From the NCBI RefSeq assembly GCF_017916325.1, contig NC_090168.1:275192-339191 (forward strand): a DNA stretch of 64,000 nt. Reading direction: 5' to 3'. Positions 30,145 to 39,634 of this stretch are shown here, in pieces. Every line of letters starts with the position of its first letter. Position 1 is the stretch's first letter. Made by a program: the position numbers and the translations under genes. Below the pieces are notes generated by a model. It saw nothing but the letters and a program-made list of their open reading frames with translations. It had not been told where the DNA came from and did no database searches. Source of the DNA: Leishmania martiniquensis. Taxonomy: Eukaryota; Euglenozoa; Kinetoplastea; Trypanosomatida; Trypanosomatidae.

Positions 30145-32655
30145 ATGATCATGCTCCGGCGCATTGCTTCAAGTCGATGCTGCGCACGTGGGTCCTACGG
30201 CAGTTTAGCAGGCACGTCTGCGCATTGCATTCCGACCGTGGCTCTCATGTTTCTGTACCGATATCGGCATGATCAACGTTTCCAGCAGCCAGAACACATG
30301 CGTGCCACTTCCGTTTCACGGGCCGCGAAGCTGCGGCGCGCCATGTGGATGCGCATGCACCCAGTAGAGCGCTGGACTTTGCTGAAGGACCTCGGTCGAC
30401 GTGGCGCATACTTGATCGAAGCACCAACTCCTCGGCCCTCGCCGTCAGCGCACGATGCAGCGGACTTGTCGACGCCAGTCTACATTCAAGTTCGTGGCAA
30501 GGCAACGCTGCTAGGGGGTGCCGACCCAAAGGTGCGCTTTGGACGAGAAGCTACAGAGGCGCATTGGCAGCTATGCCATGCGTTACCCTACACCGCACGC
30601 CTTCATCTCTGTCTTTCGCTGCTTCTGTGGATCCACTGCCTGGCCGATGTCCAGGATACGTTAGCACGGATGCAGCTGCCCTTCGCTGTGGTGCGTCGCC
30701 TACAGCGGTACACCGTGGCAGACGTATTTCCAACCCGCTGGAACGAACACTGGGTTGATGTGCACACTACTGTTTCGACGAAGATGAACGCGCAATTGAA
30801 CTCGACCGCAGAGCAGATCCCGGCGCCGCACACCTGGGATCCCGAGACGTCAGAGACCATCGAGGACGCAGCGACGGAGGCCACCGTGACGCTGGATGCG
30901 GGGCGAGTACTCCATGGCCACCACCAAGCTCGCTTGCGTGGGAAGTCGCTGCTACAGCGGGTGCAGGGACTGCAGCCCCGGGCAAGTGCTGACGACGAAA
31001 TAGCAGCTCGTTTAACGAACGGCGTCTCGCCGCGTGGCCGCCAACGTCGCCGCCCTCGGCGGCGAAGCGGATCTGTCTCGCTAGAGCCCAGCTCCCTCTC
31101 TGCGGAGTCGTCCCCCGCTTCTTCGACGCGCCCGACCTCAGTTGAATTTGCTTGCGATGCCTCGCGCCGCCTGCCGCCGGTGTCGCTCGAGTCAGAGCCG
31201 CTCATAGACGCTGCTTACCACGGCAACGACAACCGTGGCGAGGGCTGCCCACTGAATCAAGACGGCGAGGCATCGCCAGTGCCCATCTTCATCTACGTTC
31301 CGCAAAGCAATCGCAAAGCGGCCGTTACCTACGGTAGCGCGCAGTGGACGGAGGCGGAGGCTCTCGTGCGTTACTGTGTAATGGCACACGCGGCGACCCT
31401 CTCAAGTCTTTTCATAGAGGGCCGTGTGGTGAGCTTCAGCAGCAACCACCCGCTGGTCGTTGCCTATGTGCGGTGGCTGCTCGAGGAGCTTGTGCAGGAG
31501 CAGTTTGTGTCCGTGTCCTTGATTCCTGAGGAGGAGGTGGCTGCGTATCGACCGTACTATCCGCCCTGGTGCTGGCGCAGCGTGCTTGTGCTGATACCCC
31601 CCAAGCACGGCAGCGGCTATTCACCCGCAGCGCTGCGCAACTGGGCTGCGCGTATTGTGCGGGCGGCCCCGTGTACTATACTTGTGGAGGGGCGCGCTGC
31701 TGCCGGGTACGTAAGGCAACTGAAGGACGAGGTGCAGTTTCAGCAAAGCGCTCTGGACCCAAAGAACACGAGGGCGGTGGAGTGGGTCGAAGTGGGCGCT
31801 GCGGTATCTGCTGAGGCTGCGACAAAGAGAGCGTCCGTCACGGCTGGGGCTGCCGTCGGTGACAGCATCCACAGTGACAAAGAGGAAGGGCGGGTGCGGC
31901 CGTACCGGCGGCAGCGATGCCCTTCTGGAACTTTTTCCTCATGGGCTTCAGCCTCCGAGGCCATCTTGGCAGCAGCTCAGTGGATGGGCGGGTGGTTCGA
32001 CGTGGGACGACGGAACACCATGGCTTGCGGCGCTTCCTATCCAACGGCCTTTCTCGAGACGGTGCGGGAGACGCTGGAGGATCGCTTCTACACATGCGAG
32101 CTGCTCTACTCCCCCACCCAGTCGTGCCTGACTCCCTATCGCTTTGAGCGATGGGTGCTGGAGCATCTGCCCAGTAATGTGCGCGTTGTTGGCATCAACA
32201 CATCGCCCCTCGATGTACTTTTCTTCTTCCCTCAGGGTGTGTTTCTTAGCGAGAAGGTGGGCAATGCCTTCCGCTACCGGGCCGTCGAGAGGACACTCGT
32301 GGCGAAGGATATGGTGTCCGCCTGGAGATCGCACCCATTGCGCTATGCGGCGACTCTGTTGAAACGATTGGGACGGTGCTGGCGGAGGTGCAGCAGCGAT
32401 GTGGCGAGTGGCCTGCACGCCGAATTTTCGCCATCGGATGTCGCAGAACTGCAGCGCGCCGTCCGTGCTGCGGCCCCCTCGTCCCCAAGTTACGATCCAG
32501 AGACGTTCACTGGCGCCCCAGACAGAGCTTTGGAAGCTGCAACGGCGGAGGAGGCATCGCATGCGCTTATTCGCGAGCGTCTGATCGAGTACCTGGCCGA
32601 ACCATCGAAGTGGACGCTGCTCGGAGTGGCAGCAGCGCGTTTATTCCGTCTTTAG
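30145..32655 (+). CDS. Hypothetical protein with mitochondrial-type N-terminus
   Basis: An 836-aa protein. ATGs at 30145 and 30151 are both in frame; from the second it starts MLRRIASSRCCARGSYGSLA, basic and free of acidic residues, suggesting mitochondrial import. Residues 60-230 look folded and Trp/Arg-rich. A linker at about 290-370 contains a basic RQRRRPRRRSG patch and Ser/Pro-rich sequence. A second folded part at about 390-560 has alternating hydrophobic strands (VPIFIYVPQ; WCWRSVLVLIPPKHGSG; APCTILVEGRAAAGYVRQL), reminiscent of an alpha/beta fold, and a third lies at about 590-830. No catalytic motif is recognised and the family is unknown to me. The snoRNA array begins about 500 bp downstream. 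Confidence 0.85.
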   Translation: MIMLRRIASSRCCARGSYGSLAGTSAHCIPTVALMFLYRYRHDQRFQQPEHMRATSVSRAAKLRRAMWMRMHPVERWTLLKDLGRRGAYLIEAPTPRPSPSAHDAADLSTPVYIQVRGKATLLGGADPKVRFGREATEAHWQLCHALPYTARLHLCLSLLLWIHCLADVQDTLARMQLPFAVVRRLQRYTVADVFPTRWNEHWVDVHTTVSTKMNAQLNSTAEQIPAPHTWDPETSETIEDAATEATVTLDAGRVLHGHHQARLRGKSLLQRVQGLQPRASADDEIAARLTNGVSPRGRQRRRPRRRSGSVSLEPSSLSAESSPASSTRPTSVEFACDASRRLPPVSLESEPLIDAAYHGNDNRGEGCPLNQDGEASPVPIFIYVPQSNRKAAVTYGSAQWTEAEALVRYCVMAHAATLSSLFIEGRVVSFSSNHPLVVAYVRWLLEELVQEQFVSVSLIPEEEVAAYRPYYPPWCWRSVLVLIPPKHGSGYSPAALRNWAARIVRAAPCTILVEGRAAAGYVRQLKDEVQFQQSALDPKNTRAVEWVEVGAAVSAEAATKRASVTAGAAVGDSIHSDKEEGRVRPYRRQRCPSGTFSSWASASEAILAAAQWMGGWFDVGRRNTMACGASYPTAFLETVRETLEDRFYTCELLYSPTQSCLTPYRFERWVLEHLPSNVRVVGINTSPLDVLFFFPQGVFLSEKVGNAFRYRAVERTLVAKDMVSAWRSHPLRYAATLLKRLGRCWRRCSSDVASGLHAEFSPSDVAELQRAVRAAAPSSPSYDPETFTGAPDRALEAATAEEASHALIRERLIEYLAEPSKWTLLGVAAARLFRL

Positions 32656-33166
32656 CAAGCGTCTCTCCCGGTGCCGGCTGCTTCTTTCTCGCCCCTCTTC
32701 ATCTGCATCGCGCGCAACCGGAGAGCACGGCCGCTCACGTCTCTGTTTGTGCCCTCGCCGTACGTCTTCACTGACACGCCATGCACCGTAAAGCGATACA
32801 GTGGGCTTTACTGCTCTTTTCTGTCTCCATGCATCCGAGCTTCTCCGCTAAACGCCACGACATTGCGAACATGCTCCTCTCGAAGTGCCCATGACTTCCA
32901 CGCGGCGCAGACACCATTTTGCGCACACGGAGCTCGACGCATCCCACGAGGTTCACCCCCTCCCGCACTAGCGCTTCAGTGCAAAGGCATAAGTCGTCGC
33001 CGTTCCCGCTCTGCGATCTGCGAGCACCACCATCCGCAGCTCTGCATACCCTCTAAGCCTCCGCCTCCATCTTCCCTCATTATCTCTTCCTCAAGCTGCT
33101 CTTCTTCCAGCCTTTTCCTCCTGTGATTGGGCCACCCATTCATCTTTGCCCGCACACTTTATTACC
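32656..33166 (+). promoter_or_regulatory. Spacer between protein gene and RNA-gene array
   Basis: No protein gene recognised. A strong pyrimidine block at 33060-33125 lies just before the array and could direct processing of the transcript on the array side. The sequence becomes repeat from 33167. Confidence 0.5.
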
Positions 33167-33238
33167 GTGCGTGTGCGGCGCCCGCCGTGGGAGTGCTGAG
33201 CGGTGCGGCGGGCGTCACCTGGTGTGCCTGTGCGTTGC

Positions 33239-33314
33239 GAGAGCCTTGCTGATGATGTGTGAAGAGCGCTCCTCTCATCTTCCAAAAGAGCAGAATTAAC
33301 CAGCTGACGCTCTC
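33239..33314 (+). ncRNA. Box C/D snoRNA candidate A, copy 1
   Basis: A 76-nt module. The terminal stem GAGAGC (33239-33244) pairs with GCTCTC (33309-33314). A C box CTGATGA (six of seven to RTGATGA) lies four bases inside the 5' stem and the D box CTGA one base before the 3' stem. Directly upstream of the D box, GAATTAACCAG is complementary to a conserved SSU rRNA segment of the GGUUNAUUC type (perfect to the common eukaryotic form, with two G-U pairs to the form I recall for kinetoplastids). By the box D plus five rule it would guide methylation of a U. No clear D' guide is visible. Confidence 0.72.
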
Positions 33315-33535
33315 ACGGTGCGGCCTGCGGCGGCGCCCCTCATTGTCCCGGCCACCCTCGCGGGTGCCGGCGGCTCCGAGCGGCTGCTGCTGCTGCTGCG
33401 CCTGTGTGATGCCGAGCGGTACTGAACGGCAAAGGCGCTGTGGTGGTGGGTGCGCGCATGTGTACGCCGGGCAAGGCTTCTTCCCCCCCTCCCACGCCCC
33501 GCCCCACTGTCTCTCTCTCTCTGCTGTGCTGCCGC

Positions 33536-33619
33536 TAGCGACCGGGATGAGGCTGATATGGTCCGTGTTTCAGATCCGCGTGACGCACATTTCTCTCTTA
33601 CATATCTTCTGAGTTGCTG
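33536..33619 (+). ncRNA. U18: U18 (SNORD18)-like box C/D snoRNA, copy 1
   Basis: An 84-nt module. TAGCGAC (33536-33542) pairs, with two G-U pairs, with GTTGCTG (33613-33619). A degenerate C box lies around ATGAGGC (33547-33553), the D box is CTGA at 33609-33612, and a C' candidate GTGACGC lies at 33580-33586. The decisive element is TGGTCCGTGTTTC, the same antisense element as in human and yeast U18, complementary over 13 nt to the universal LSU rRNA sequence GAAACACGGACCA. Its last C opens a D'-like box CAGA (canonical CTGA). The predicted target A corresponds to yeast 25S A649. A second antisense element before the D box has no target that I recognise. Confidence 0.82.
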
Positions 33620-33872
33620 CCGGTGGCGCGCGTGGCTGTGTATGCGGCGCCTGCTGTTTGTGCGCTGCCGCTGCGGACCCCTGCTTCCGCTGACCCCCGT
33701 ACGGCGTTGTCGGTTGGGCGTGACCCCTTGCATTCCGTAGGTACGACCCTATCTCGCAACCCCTAGATTCGGGAGCGTCTGTGTGCGGCAGCTGCTGCCT
33801 GTGCGTGTGCGGTGCCCGCCGTGGGAGTGCTGAGCGGTGCGGCGGGCGTCACCTGGTGTGCCTGTGCGTTGC

Positions 33873-33948
33873 GAGAGCCTTGCTGATGATGTGTGAAGAG
33901 CGCTCCTCTCATCTTCCAAAAGAGCAGAATTAACCAGCTGACGCTCTC
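33873..33948 (+). ncRNA. Box C/D snoRNA candidate A, copy 2
   Basis: Identical to copy 1. Confidence 0.72.
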
Positions 33949-34167
33949 ACGGTGCGGCCTGCGGCGGCGCCCCTCATTGTCCCGGCCACCCTCGCGGGTG
34001 CCGGCGGCTCCGAGCGGCTGCTGCTGCTGCTGCGCCTGTGTGATGCCGAGCGGTACTGAACGGCAAAGGCGCTGTGGTGGTGGGTGCGCGCATGTGTACG
34101 CCGGGCAAGGCTTCTTCCCCCCCTCCCACGCCCCGCCCCACTGTCTCTCTCTCTGCTGTGCTGCCGC

Positions 34168-34251
34168 TAGCGACCGGGATGAGGCTGATATGGTCCGTGT
34201 TTCAGATCCGCGTGACGCACATTTCTCTCTTACATATCTTCTGAGTTGCTG
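34168..34251 (+). ncRNA. U18: U18-like snoRNA, copy 2
   Basis: Identical to copy 1; the CT run just upstream is 2 bp shorter. Confidence 0.82.
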
Positions 34252-34504
34252 CCGGTGGCGCGCGTGGCTGTGTATGCGGCGCCTGCTGTTTGTGCGCTGC
34301 CGCTGCGGACCCCTGCTTCCGCTGACCCCCGTACGGCGTTGTCGGTTGGGCGTGACCCCTTGCATTCCGTAGGTACGACCCTATCTCGCAACCCCTAGAT
34401 TCGGGAGCGTCTGTGTGCGGCAGCTGCTGCCTGTGCGTGTGCGGTGCCCGCCGTGGGAGTGCTGAGCGGTGCGGCGGGCGTCACCTGGTGTGCCTGTGCG
34501 TTGC

Positions 34505-34580
34505 GAGAGCCTTGCTGATGATGTGTGAAGAGCGCTCCTCTCATCTTCCAAAAGAGCAGAATTAACCAGCTGACGCTCTC
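34505..34580 (+). ncRNA. Box C/D snoRNA candidate A, copy 3
   Basis: Identical to copy 1. Confidence 0.72.
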
Positions 34581-34801
34581 ACGGTGCGGCCTGCGGCGGC
34601 GCCCCTCATTGTCCCGGCCACCCTCGCGGGTGCCGGCGGCTCCGAGCGGCTGCTGCTGCTGCTGCGCCTGTGTGATGCCGAGCGGTACTGAACGGCAAAG
34701 GCGCTGTGGTGGTGGGTGCGCGCATGTGTACGCCGGGCAAGGCTTCTTCCCCCCCTCCCACGCCCCGCCCCACTGTCTCTCTCTCTCTGCTGTGCTGCCG
34801 C

Positions 34802-34885
34802 TAGCGACCGGGATGAGGCTGATATGGTCCGTGTTTCAGATCCGCGTGACGCACATTTCTCTCTTACATATCTTCTGAGTTGCTG
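34802..34885 (+). ncRNA. U18: U18-like snoRNA, copy 3
   Basis: Identical to copy 1. Confidence 0.82.
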
Positions 34886-35138
34886 CCGGTGGCGCGCGTG
34901 GCTGTGTATGCGGCGCCTGCTGTTTGTGCGCTGCCGCTGCGGACCCCTGCTTCCGCTGACCCCCGTACGGCGTTGTCGGTTGGGCGTGACCCCTTGCATT
35001 CCGTAGGTACGACCCTATCTCGCAACCCCTAGATTCGGGAGCGTCTGTGTGCGGCAGCTGCTGCCTGTGCGTGTGCGGTGCCCGCCGTGGGAGTGCTGAG
35101 CGGTGCGGCGGGCGTCACCTGGTGTGCCTGTGCGTTGC

Positions 35139-35214
35139 GAGAGCCTTGCTGATGATGTGTGAAGAGCGCTCCTCTCATCTTCCAAAAGAGCAGAATTAAC
35201 CAGCTGACGCTCTC
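35139..35214 (+). ncRNA. Box C/D snoRNA candidate A, copy 4
   Basis: Identical to copy 1. Confidence 0.72.
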
Positions 35215-35431
35215 ACGGTGCGGCCTGCGGCGGCGCCCCTCATTGTCCCGGCCACCCTCGCGGGTGCCGGCGGCTCCGAGCGGCTGCTGCTGCTGCTGCG
35301 CCTGTGTGATGCCGAGCGGTACTGAACGGCAAAGGCGCTGTGGTGGTGGGTGCGCGCATGTGTACGCCGGGCAAGGCTTCTTCCCCCTCCCACGCCCCGC
35401 CCCACTGTCTCTCTCTCTGCTGTGCTGCCGC

Positions 35432-35515
35432 TAGCGACCGGGATGAGGCTGATATGGTCCGTGTTTCAGATCCGCGTGACGCACATTTCTCTCTTACATA
35501 TCTTCTGAGTTGCTG
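35432..35515 (+). ncRNA. U18: U18-like snoRNA, copy 4
   Basis: Identical to copy 1; preceded by the short C5 form of the pyrimidine tract. Confidence 0.82.
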
Positions 35516-35768
35516 CCGGTGGCGCGCGTGGCTGTGTATGCGGCGCCTGCTGTTTGTGCGCTGCCGCTGCGGACCCCTGCTTCCGCTGACCCCCGTACGG
35601 CGTTGTCGGTTGGGCGTGACCCCTTGCATTCCGTAGGTACGACCCTATCTCGCAACCCCTAGATTCGGGAGCGTCTGTGTGCGGCAGCTGCTGCCTGTGC
35701 GTGTGCGGTGCCCGCCGTGGGAGTGCTGAGCGGTGCGGCGGGCGTCACCTGGTGTGCCTGTGCGTTGC

Positions 35769-35844
35769 GAGAGCCTTGCTGATGATGTGTGAAGAGCGCT
35801 CCTCTCATCTTCCAAAAGAGCAGAATTAACCAGCTGACGCTCTC
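35769..35844 (+). ncRNA. Box C/D snoRNA candidate A, copy 5
   Basis: Identical to copy 1. Confidence 0.72.
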
Positions 35845-36061
35845 ACGGTGCGGCCTGCGGCGGCGCCCCTCATTGTCCCGGCCACCCTCGCGGGTGCCGG
35901 CGGCTCCGAGCGGCTGCTGCTGCTGCTGCGCCTGTGTGATGCCGAGCGGTACTGAACGGCAAAGGCGCTGTGGTGGTGGGTGCGCGCATGTGTACGCCGG
36001 GCAAGGCTTCTTCCCCCTCCCACGCCCCGCCCCACTGTCTCTCTCTCTGCTGTGCTGCCGC

Positions 36062-36145
36062 TAGCGACCGGGATGAGGCTGATATGGTCCGTGTTTCAGA
36101 TCCGCGTGACGCACATTTCTCTCTTACATATCTTCTGAGTTGCTG
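36062..36145 (+). ncRNA. U18: U18-like snoRNA, copy 5
   Basis: Identical to copy 1; preceded by the short C5 tract. Confidence 0.82.
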
Positions 36146-36398
36146 CCGGTGGCGCGCGTGGCTGTGTATGCGGCGCCTGCTGTTTGTGCGCTGCCGCTGC
36201 GGACCCCTGCTTCCGCTGACCCCCGTACGGCGTTGTCGGTTGGGCGTGACCCCTTGCATTCCGTAGGTACGACCCTATCTCGCAACCCCTAGATTCGGGA
36301 GCGTCTGTGTGCGGCAGCTGCTGCCTGTGCGTGTGCGGTGCCCGCCGTGGGAGTGCTGAGCGGTGCGGCGGGCGTCACCTGGTGTGCCTGTGCGTTGC

Positions 36399-36474
36399 GA
36401 GAGCCTTGCTGATGATGTGTGAAGAGCGCTCCTCTCATCTTCCAAAAGAGCAGAATTAACCAGCTGACGCTCTC
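36399..36474 (+). ncRNA. Box C/D snoRNA candidate A, copy 6
   Basis: Identical to copy 1. Confidence 0.72.
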
Positions 36475-36695
36475 ACGGTGCGGCCTGCGGCGGCGCCCCT
36501 CATTGTCCCGGCCACCCTCGCGGGTGCCGGCGGCTCCGAGCGGCTGCTGCTGCTGCTGCGCCTGTGTGATGCCGAGCGGTACTGAACGGCAAAGGCGCTG
36601 TGGTGGTGGGTGCGCGCATGTGTACGCCGGGCAAGGCTTCTTCCCCCCCTCCCACGCCCCGCCCCACTGTCTCTCTCTCTCTGCTGTGCTGCCGC

Positions 36696-36779
36696 TAGCG
36701 ACCGGGATGAGGCTGATATGGTCCGTGTTTCAGATCCGCGTGACGCACATTTCTCTCTTACATATCTTCTGAGTTGCTG
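36696..36779 (+). ncRNA. U18: U18-like snoRNA, copy 6
   Basis: Identical to copy 1. Confidence 0.82.
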
Positions 36780-37032
36780 CCGGTGGCGCGCGTGGCTGTG
36801 TATGCGGCGCCTGCTGTTTGTGCGCTGCCGCTGCGGACCCCTGCTTCCGCTGACCCCCGTACGGCGTTGTCGGTTGGGCGTGACCCCTTGCATTCCGTAG
36901 GTACGACCCTATCTCGCAACCCCTAGATTCGGGAGCGTCTGTGTGCGGCAGCTGCTGCCTGTGCGTGTGCGGTGCCCGCCGTGGGAGTGCTGAGCGGTGC
37001 GGCGGGCGTCACCTGGTGTGCCTGTGCGTTGC

Positions 37033-37108
37033 GAGAGCCTTGCTGATGATGTGTGAAGAGCGCTCCTCTCATCTTCCAAAAGAGCAGAATTAACCAGCTG
37101 ACGCTCTC
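37033..37108 (+). ncRNA. Box C/D snoRNA candidate A, copy 7
   Basis: Identical to copy 1. Confidence 0.72.
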
Positions 37109-37329
37109 ACGGTGCGGCCTGCGGCGGCGCCCCTCATTGTCCCGGCCACCCTCGCGGGTGCCGGCGGCTCCGAGCGGCTGCTGCTGCTGCTGCGCCTGTG
37201 TGATGCCGAGCGGTACTGAACGGCAAAGGCGCTGTGGTGGTGGGTGCGCGCATGTGTACGCCGGGCAAGGCTTCTTCCCCCCCTCCCACGCCCCGCCCCA
37301 CTGTCTCTCTCTCTCTGCTGTGCTGCCGC

Positions 37330-37413
37330 TAGCGACCGGGATGAGGCTGATATGGTCCGTGTTTCAGATCCGCGTGACGCACATTTCTCTCTTACATATC
37401 TTCTGAGTTGCTG
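37330..37413 (+). ncRNA. U18: U18-like snoRNA, copy 7
   Basis: Identical to copy 1. Confidence 0.82.
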
Positions 37414-37666
37414 CCGGTGGCGCGCGTGGCTGTGTATGCGGCGCCTGCTGTTTGTGCGCTGCCGCTGCGGACCCCTGCTTCCGCTGACCCCCGTACGGCG
37501 TTGTCGGTTGGGCGTGACCCCTTGCATTCCGTAGGTACGACCCTATCTCGCAACCCCTAGATTCGGGAGCGTCTGTGTGCGGCAGCTGCTGCCTGTGCGT
37601 GTGCGGTGCCCGCCGTGGGAGTGCTGAGCGGTGCGGCGGGCGTCACCTGGTGTGCCTGTGCGTTGC

Positions 37667-37741
37667 GAGAGCCTTGCTGATGATGTGTGAAGAGCGCTCC
37701 TCTCATCTTCCAAAGAGCAGAATTAACCAGCTGACGCTCTC
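37667..37741 (+). ncRNA. Box C/D snoRNA candidate A, copy 8 (one-base deletion)
   Basis: 75 nt: one A is missing from the CCAAAAGAG stretch in the internal region, outside the boxes, stem and putative guide. It should still fold. Confidence 0.7.
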
Positions 37742-37957
37742 ACGGTGCGGCCTGCGGCGGCGCCCTCATTGTCCCGGCCACCCTCGCGGGTGCCGGCGGC
37801 TCCGAGCGGCTGCTGCTGCTGCTGCGCCTGTGTGATGCCGAGCGGTACTGAACGGCAAAGGCGCTGTGGTGGTGGGTGCGCGCATGTGTACGCCGGGCAA
37901 GGCTTCTTCCCCCTCCCACGCCCCGCCCCACTGTCTCTCTCTCTGCTGTGCTGCCGC

Positions 37958-38041
37958 TAGCGACCGGGATGAGGCTGATATGGTCCGTGTTTCAGATCCG
38001 CGTGACGCACATTTCTCTCTTACATATCTTCTGAGTTGCTG
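37958..38041 (+). ncRNA. U18: U18-like snoRNA, copy 8
   Basis: Identical to copy 1; this unit also lacks one C in the spacer at about 37763. Confidence 0.82.
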
Positions 38042-38294
38042 CCGGTGGCGCGCGTGGCTGTGTATGCGGCGCCTGCTGTTTGTGCGCTGCCGCTGCGGAC
38101 CCCTGCTTCCGCTGACCCCCGTACGGCGTTGTCGGTTGGGCGTGACCCCTTGCATTCCGTAGGTACGACCCTATCTCGCAACCCCTAGATTCGGGAGCGT
38201 CTGTGTGCGGCAGCTGCTGCCTGTGCGTGTGCGGTGCCCGCCGTGGGAGTGCTGAGCGGTGCGGCGGGCGTCACCTGGTGTGCCTGTGCGTTGC

Positions 38295-38370
38295 GAGAGC
38301 CTTGCTGATGATGTGTGAAGAGCGCTCCTCTCATCTTCCAAAAGAGCAGAATTAACCAGCTGACGCTCTC
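38295..38370 (+). ncRNA. Box C/D snoRNA candidate A, copy 9
   Basis: Identical to copy 1. Confidence 0.72.
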
Positions 38371-38589
38371 ACGGTGCGGCCTGCGGCGGCGCCCCTCATT
38401 GTCCCGGCCACCCTCGCGGGTGCCGGCGGCTCCGAGCGGCTGCTGCTGCTGCTGCGCCTGTGTGATGCCGAGCGGTACTGAACGGCAAAGGCGCTGTGGT
38501 GGTGGGTGCGCGCATGTGTACGCCGGGCAAGGCTTCTTCCCCCCCTCCCACGCCCCGCCCCACTGTCTCTCTCTCTGCTGTGCTGCCGC

Positions 38590-38673
38590 TAGCGACCGGG
38601 ATGAGGCTGATATGGTCCGTGTTTCAGATCCGCGTGACGCACATTTCCCTCTTACATATCTTCTGAGTTGCTG
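38590..38673 (+). ncRNA. U18: U18-like snoRNA, copy 9 (one substitution)
   Basis: One T-to-C change at 38648 in the stretch between the C' candidate and the D box; boxes, stem and U18 element are unchanged. Confidence 0.8.
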
Positions 38674-38926
38674 CCGGTGGCGCGCGTGGCTGTGTATGCG
38701 GCGCCTGCTGTTTGTGCGCTGCCGCTGCGGACCCCTGCTTCCGCTGACCCCCGTACGGCGTTGTCGGTTGGGCGTGACCCCTTGCATTCCGTAGGTACGA
38801 CCCTATCTCGCAACCCCTAGATTCGGGAGCGTCTGTGTGCGGCAGCTGCTGCCTGTGCGTGTGCGGTGCCCGCCGTGGGAGTGCTGAGCGGTGCGGCGGG
38901 CGTCACCTGGTGTGCCTGTGCGTTGC

Positions 38927-39002
38927 GAGAGCCTTGCTGATGATGTGTGAAGAGCGCTCCTCTCATCTTCCAAAAGAGCAGAATTAACCAGCTGACGCTC
39001 TC
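38927..39002 (+). ncRNA. Box C/D snoRNA candidate A, copy 10
   Basis: Identical to copy 1. Confidence 0.72.
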
Positions 39003-39221
39003 ACGGTGCGGCCTGCGGCGGCGCCCCTCATTGTCCCGGCCACCCTCGCGGGTGCCGGCGGCTCCGAGCGGCTGCTGCTGCTGCTGCGCCTGTGTGATGC
39101 CGAGCGGTACTGAACGGCAAAGGCGCTGTGGTGGTGGGTGCGCGCATGTGTACGCCGGGCAAGGCTTCTTCCCCCCCTCCCACGCCCCGCCCCACTGTCT
39201 CTCTCTCTGCTGTGCTGCCGC

Positions 39222-39305
39222 TAGCGACCGGGATGAGGCTGATATGGTCCGTGTTTCAGATCCGCGTGACGCACATTTCTCTCTTACATATCTTCTGAGT
39301 TGCTG
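39222..39305 (+). ncRNA. U18: U18-like snoRNA, copy 10
   Basis: Identical to copy 1. Confidence 0.82.
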
Positions 39306-39558
39306 CCGGTGGCGCGCGTGGCTGTGTATGCGGCGCCTGCTGTTTGTGCGCTGCCGCTGCGGACCCCTGCTTCCGCTGACCCCCGTACGGCGTTGTCGGT
39401 TGGGCGTGACCCCTTGCATTCCGTAGGTACGACCCTATCTCGCAACCCCTAGATTCGGGAGCGTCTGTGTGCGGCAGCTGCTGCCTGTGCGTGTGCGGTG
39501 CCCGCCGTGGGAGTGCTGAGCGGTGCGGCGGGCGTCACCTGGTGTGCCTGTGCGTTGC

Positions 39559-39634
39559 GAGAGCCTTGCTGATGATGTGTGAAGAGCGCTCCTCTCATCT
39601 TCCAAAAGAGCAGAATTAACCAGCTGACGCTCTC
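39559..39634 (+). ncRNA. Box C/D snoRNA candidate A, copy 11
   Basis: Identical to copy 1. Confidence 0.72.

Noticed and set aside
33394..33406. CTG triplet run in each unit as a coding poly-Leu or poly-Ala tract
   Set aside because: Short, lies in spacer between the two snoRNA modules and belongs to no supported gene.
33409..33424. GTGATGC followed by CTGA as a third C/D RNA in the unit
   Set aside because: C and D boxes are only about 12 bases apart and no closing stem or guide is visible.
33738..33748. TTCCGTAGGT similarity to the 3' end of SSU rRNA
   Set aside because: It is in the sense orientation, so it cannot act as a guide, and ten bases can match by chance.
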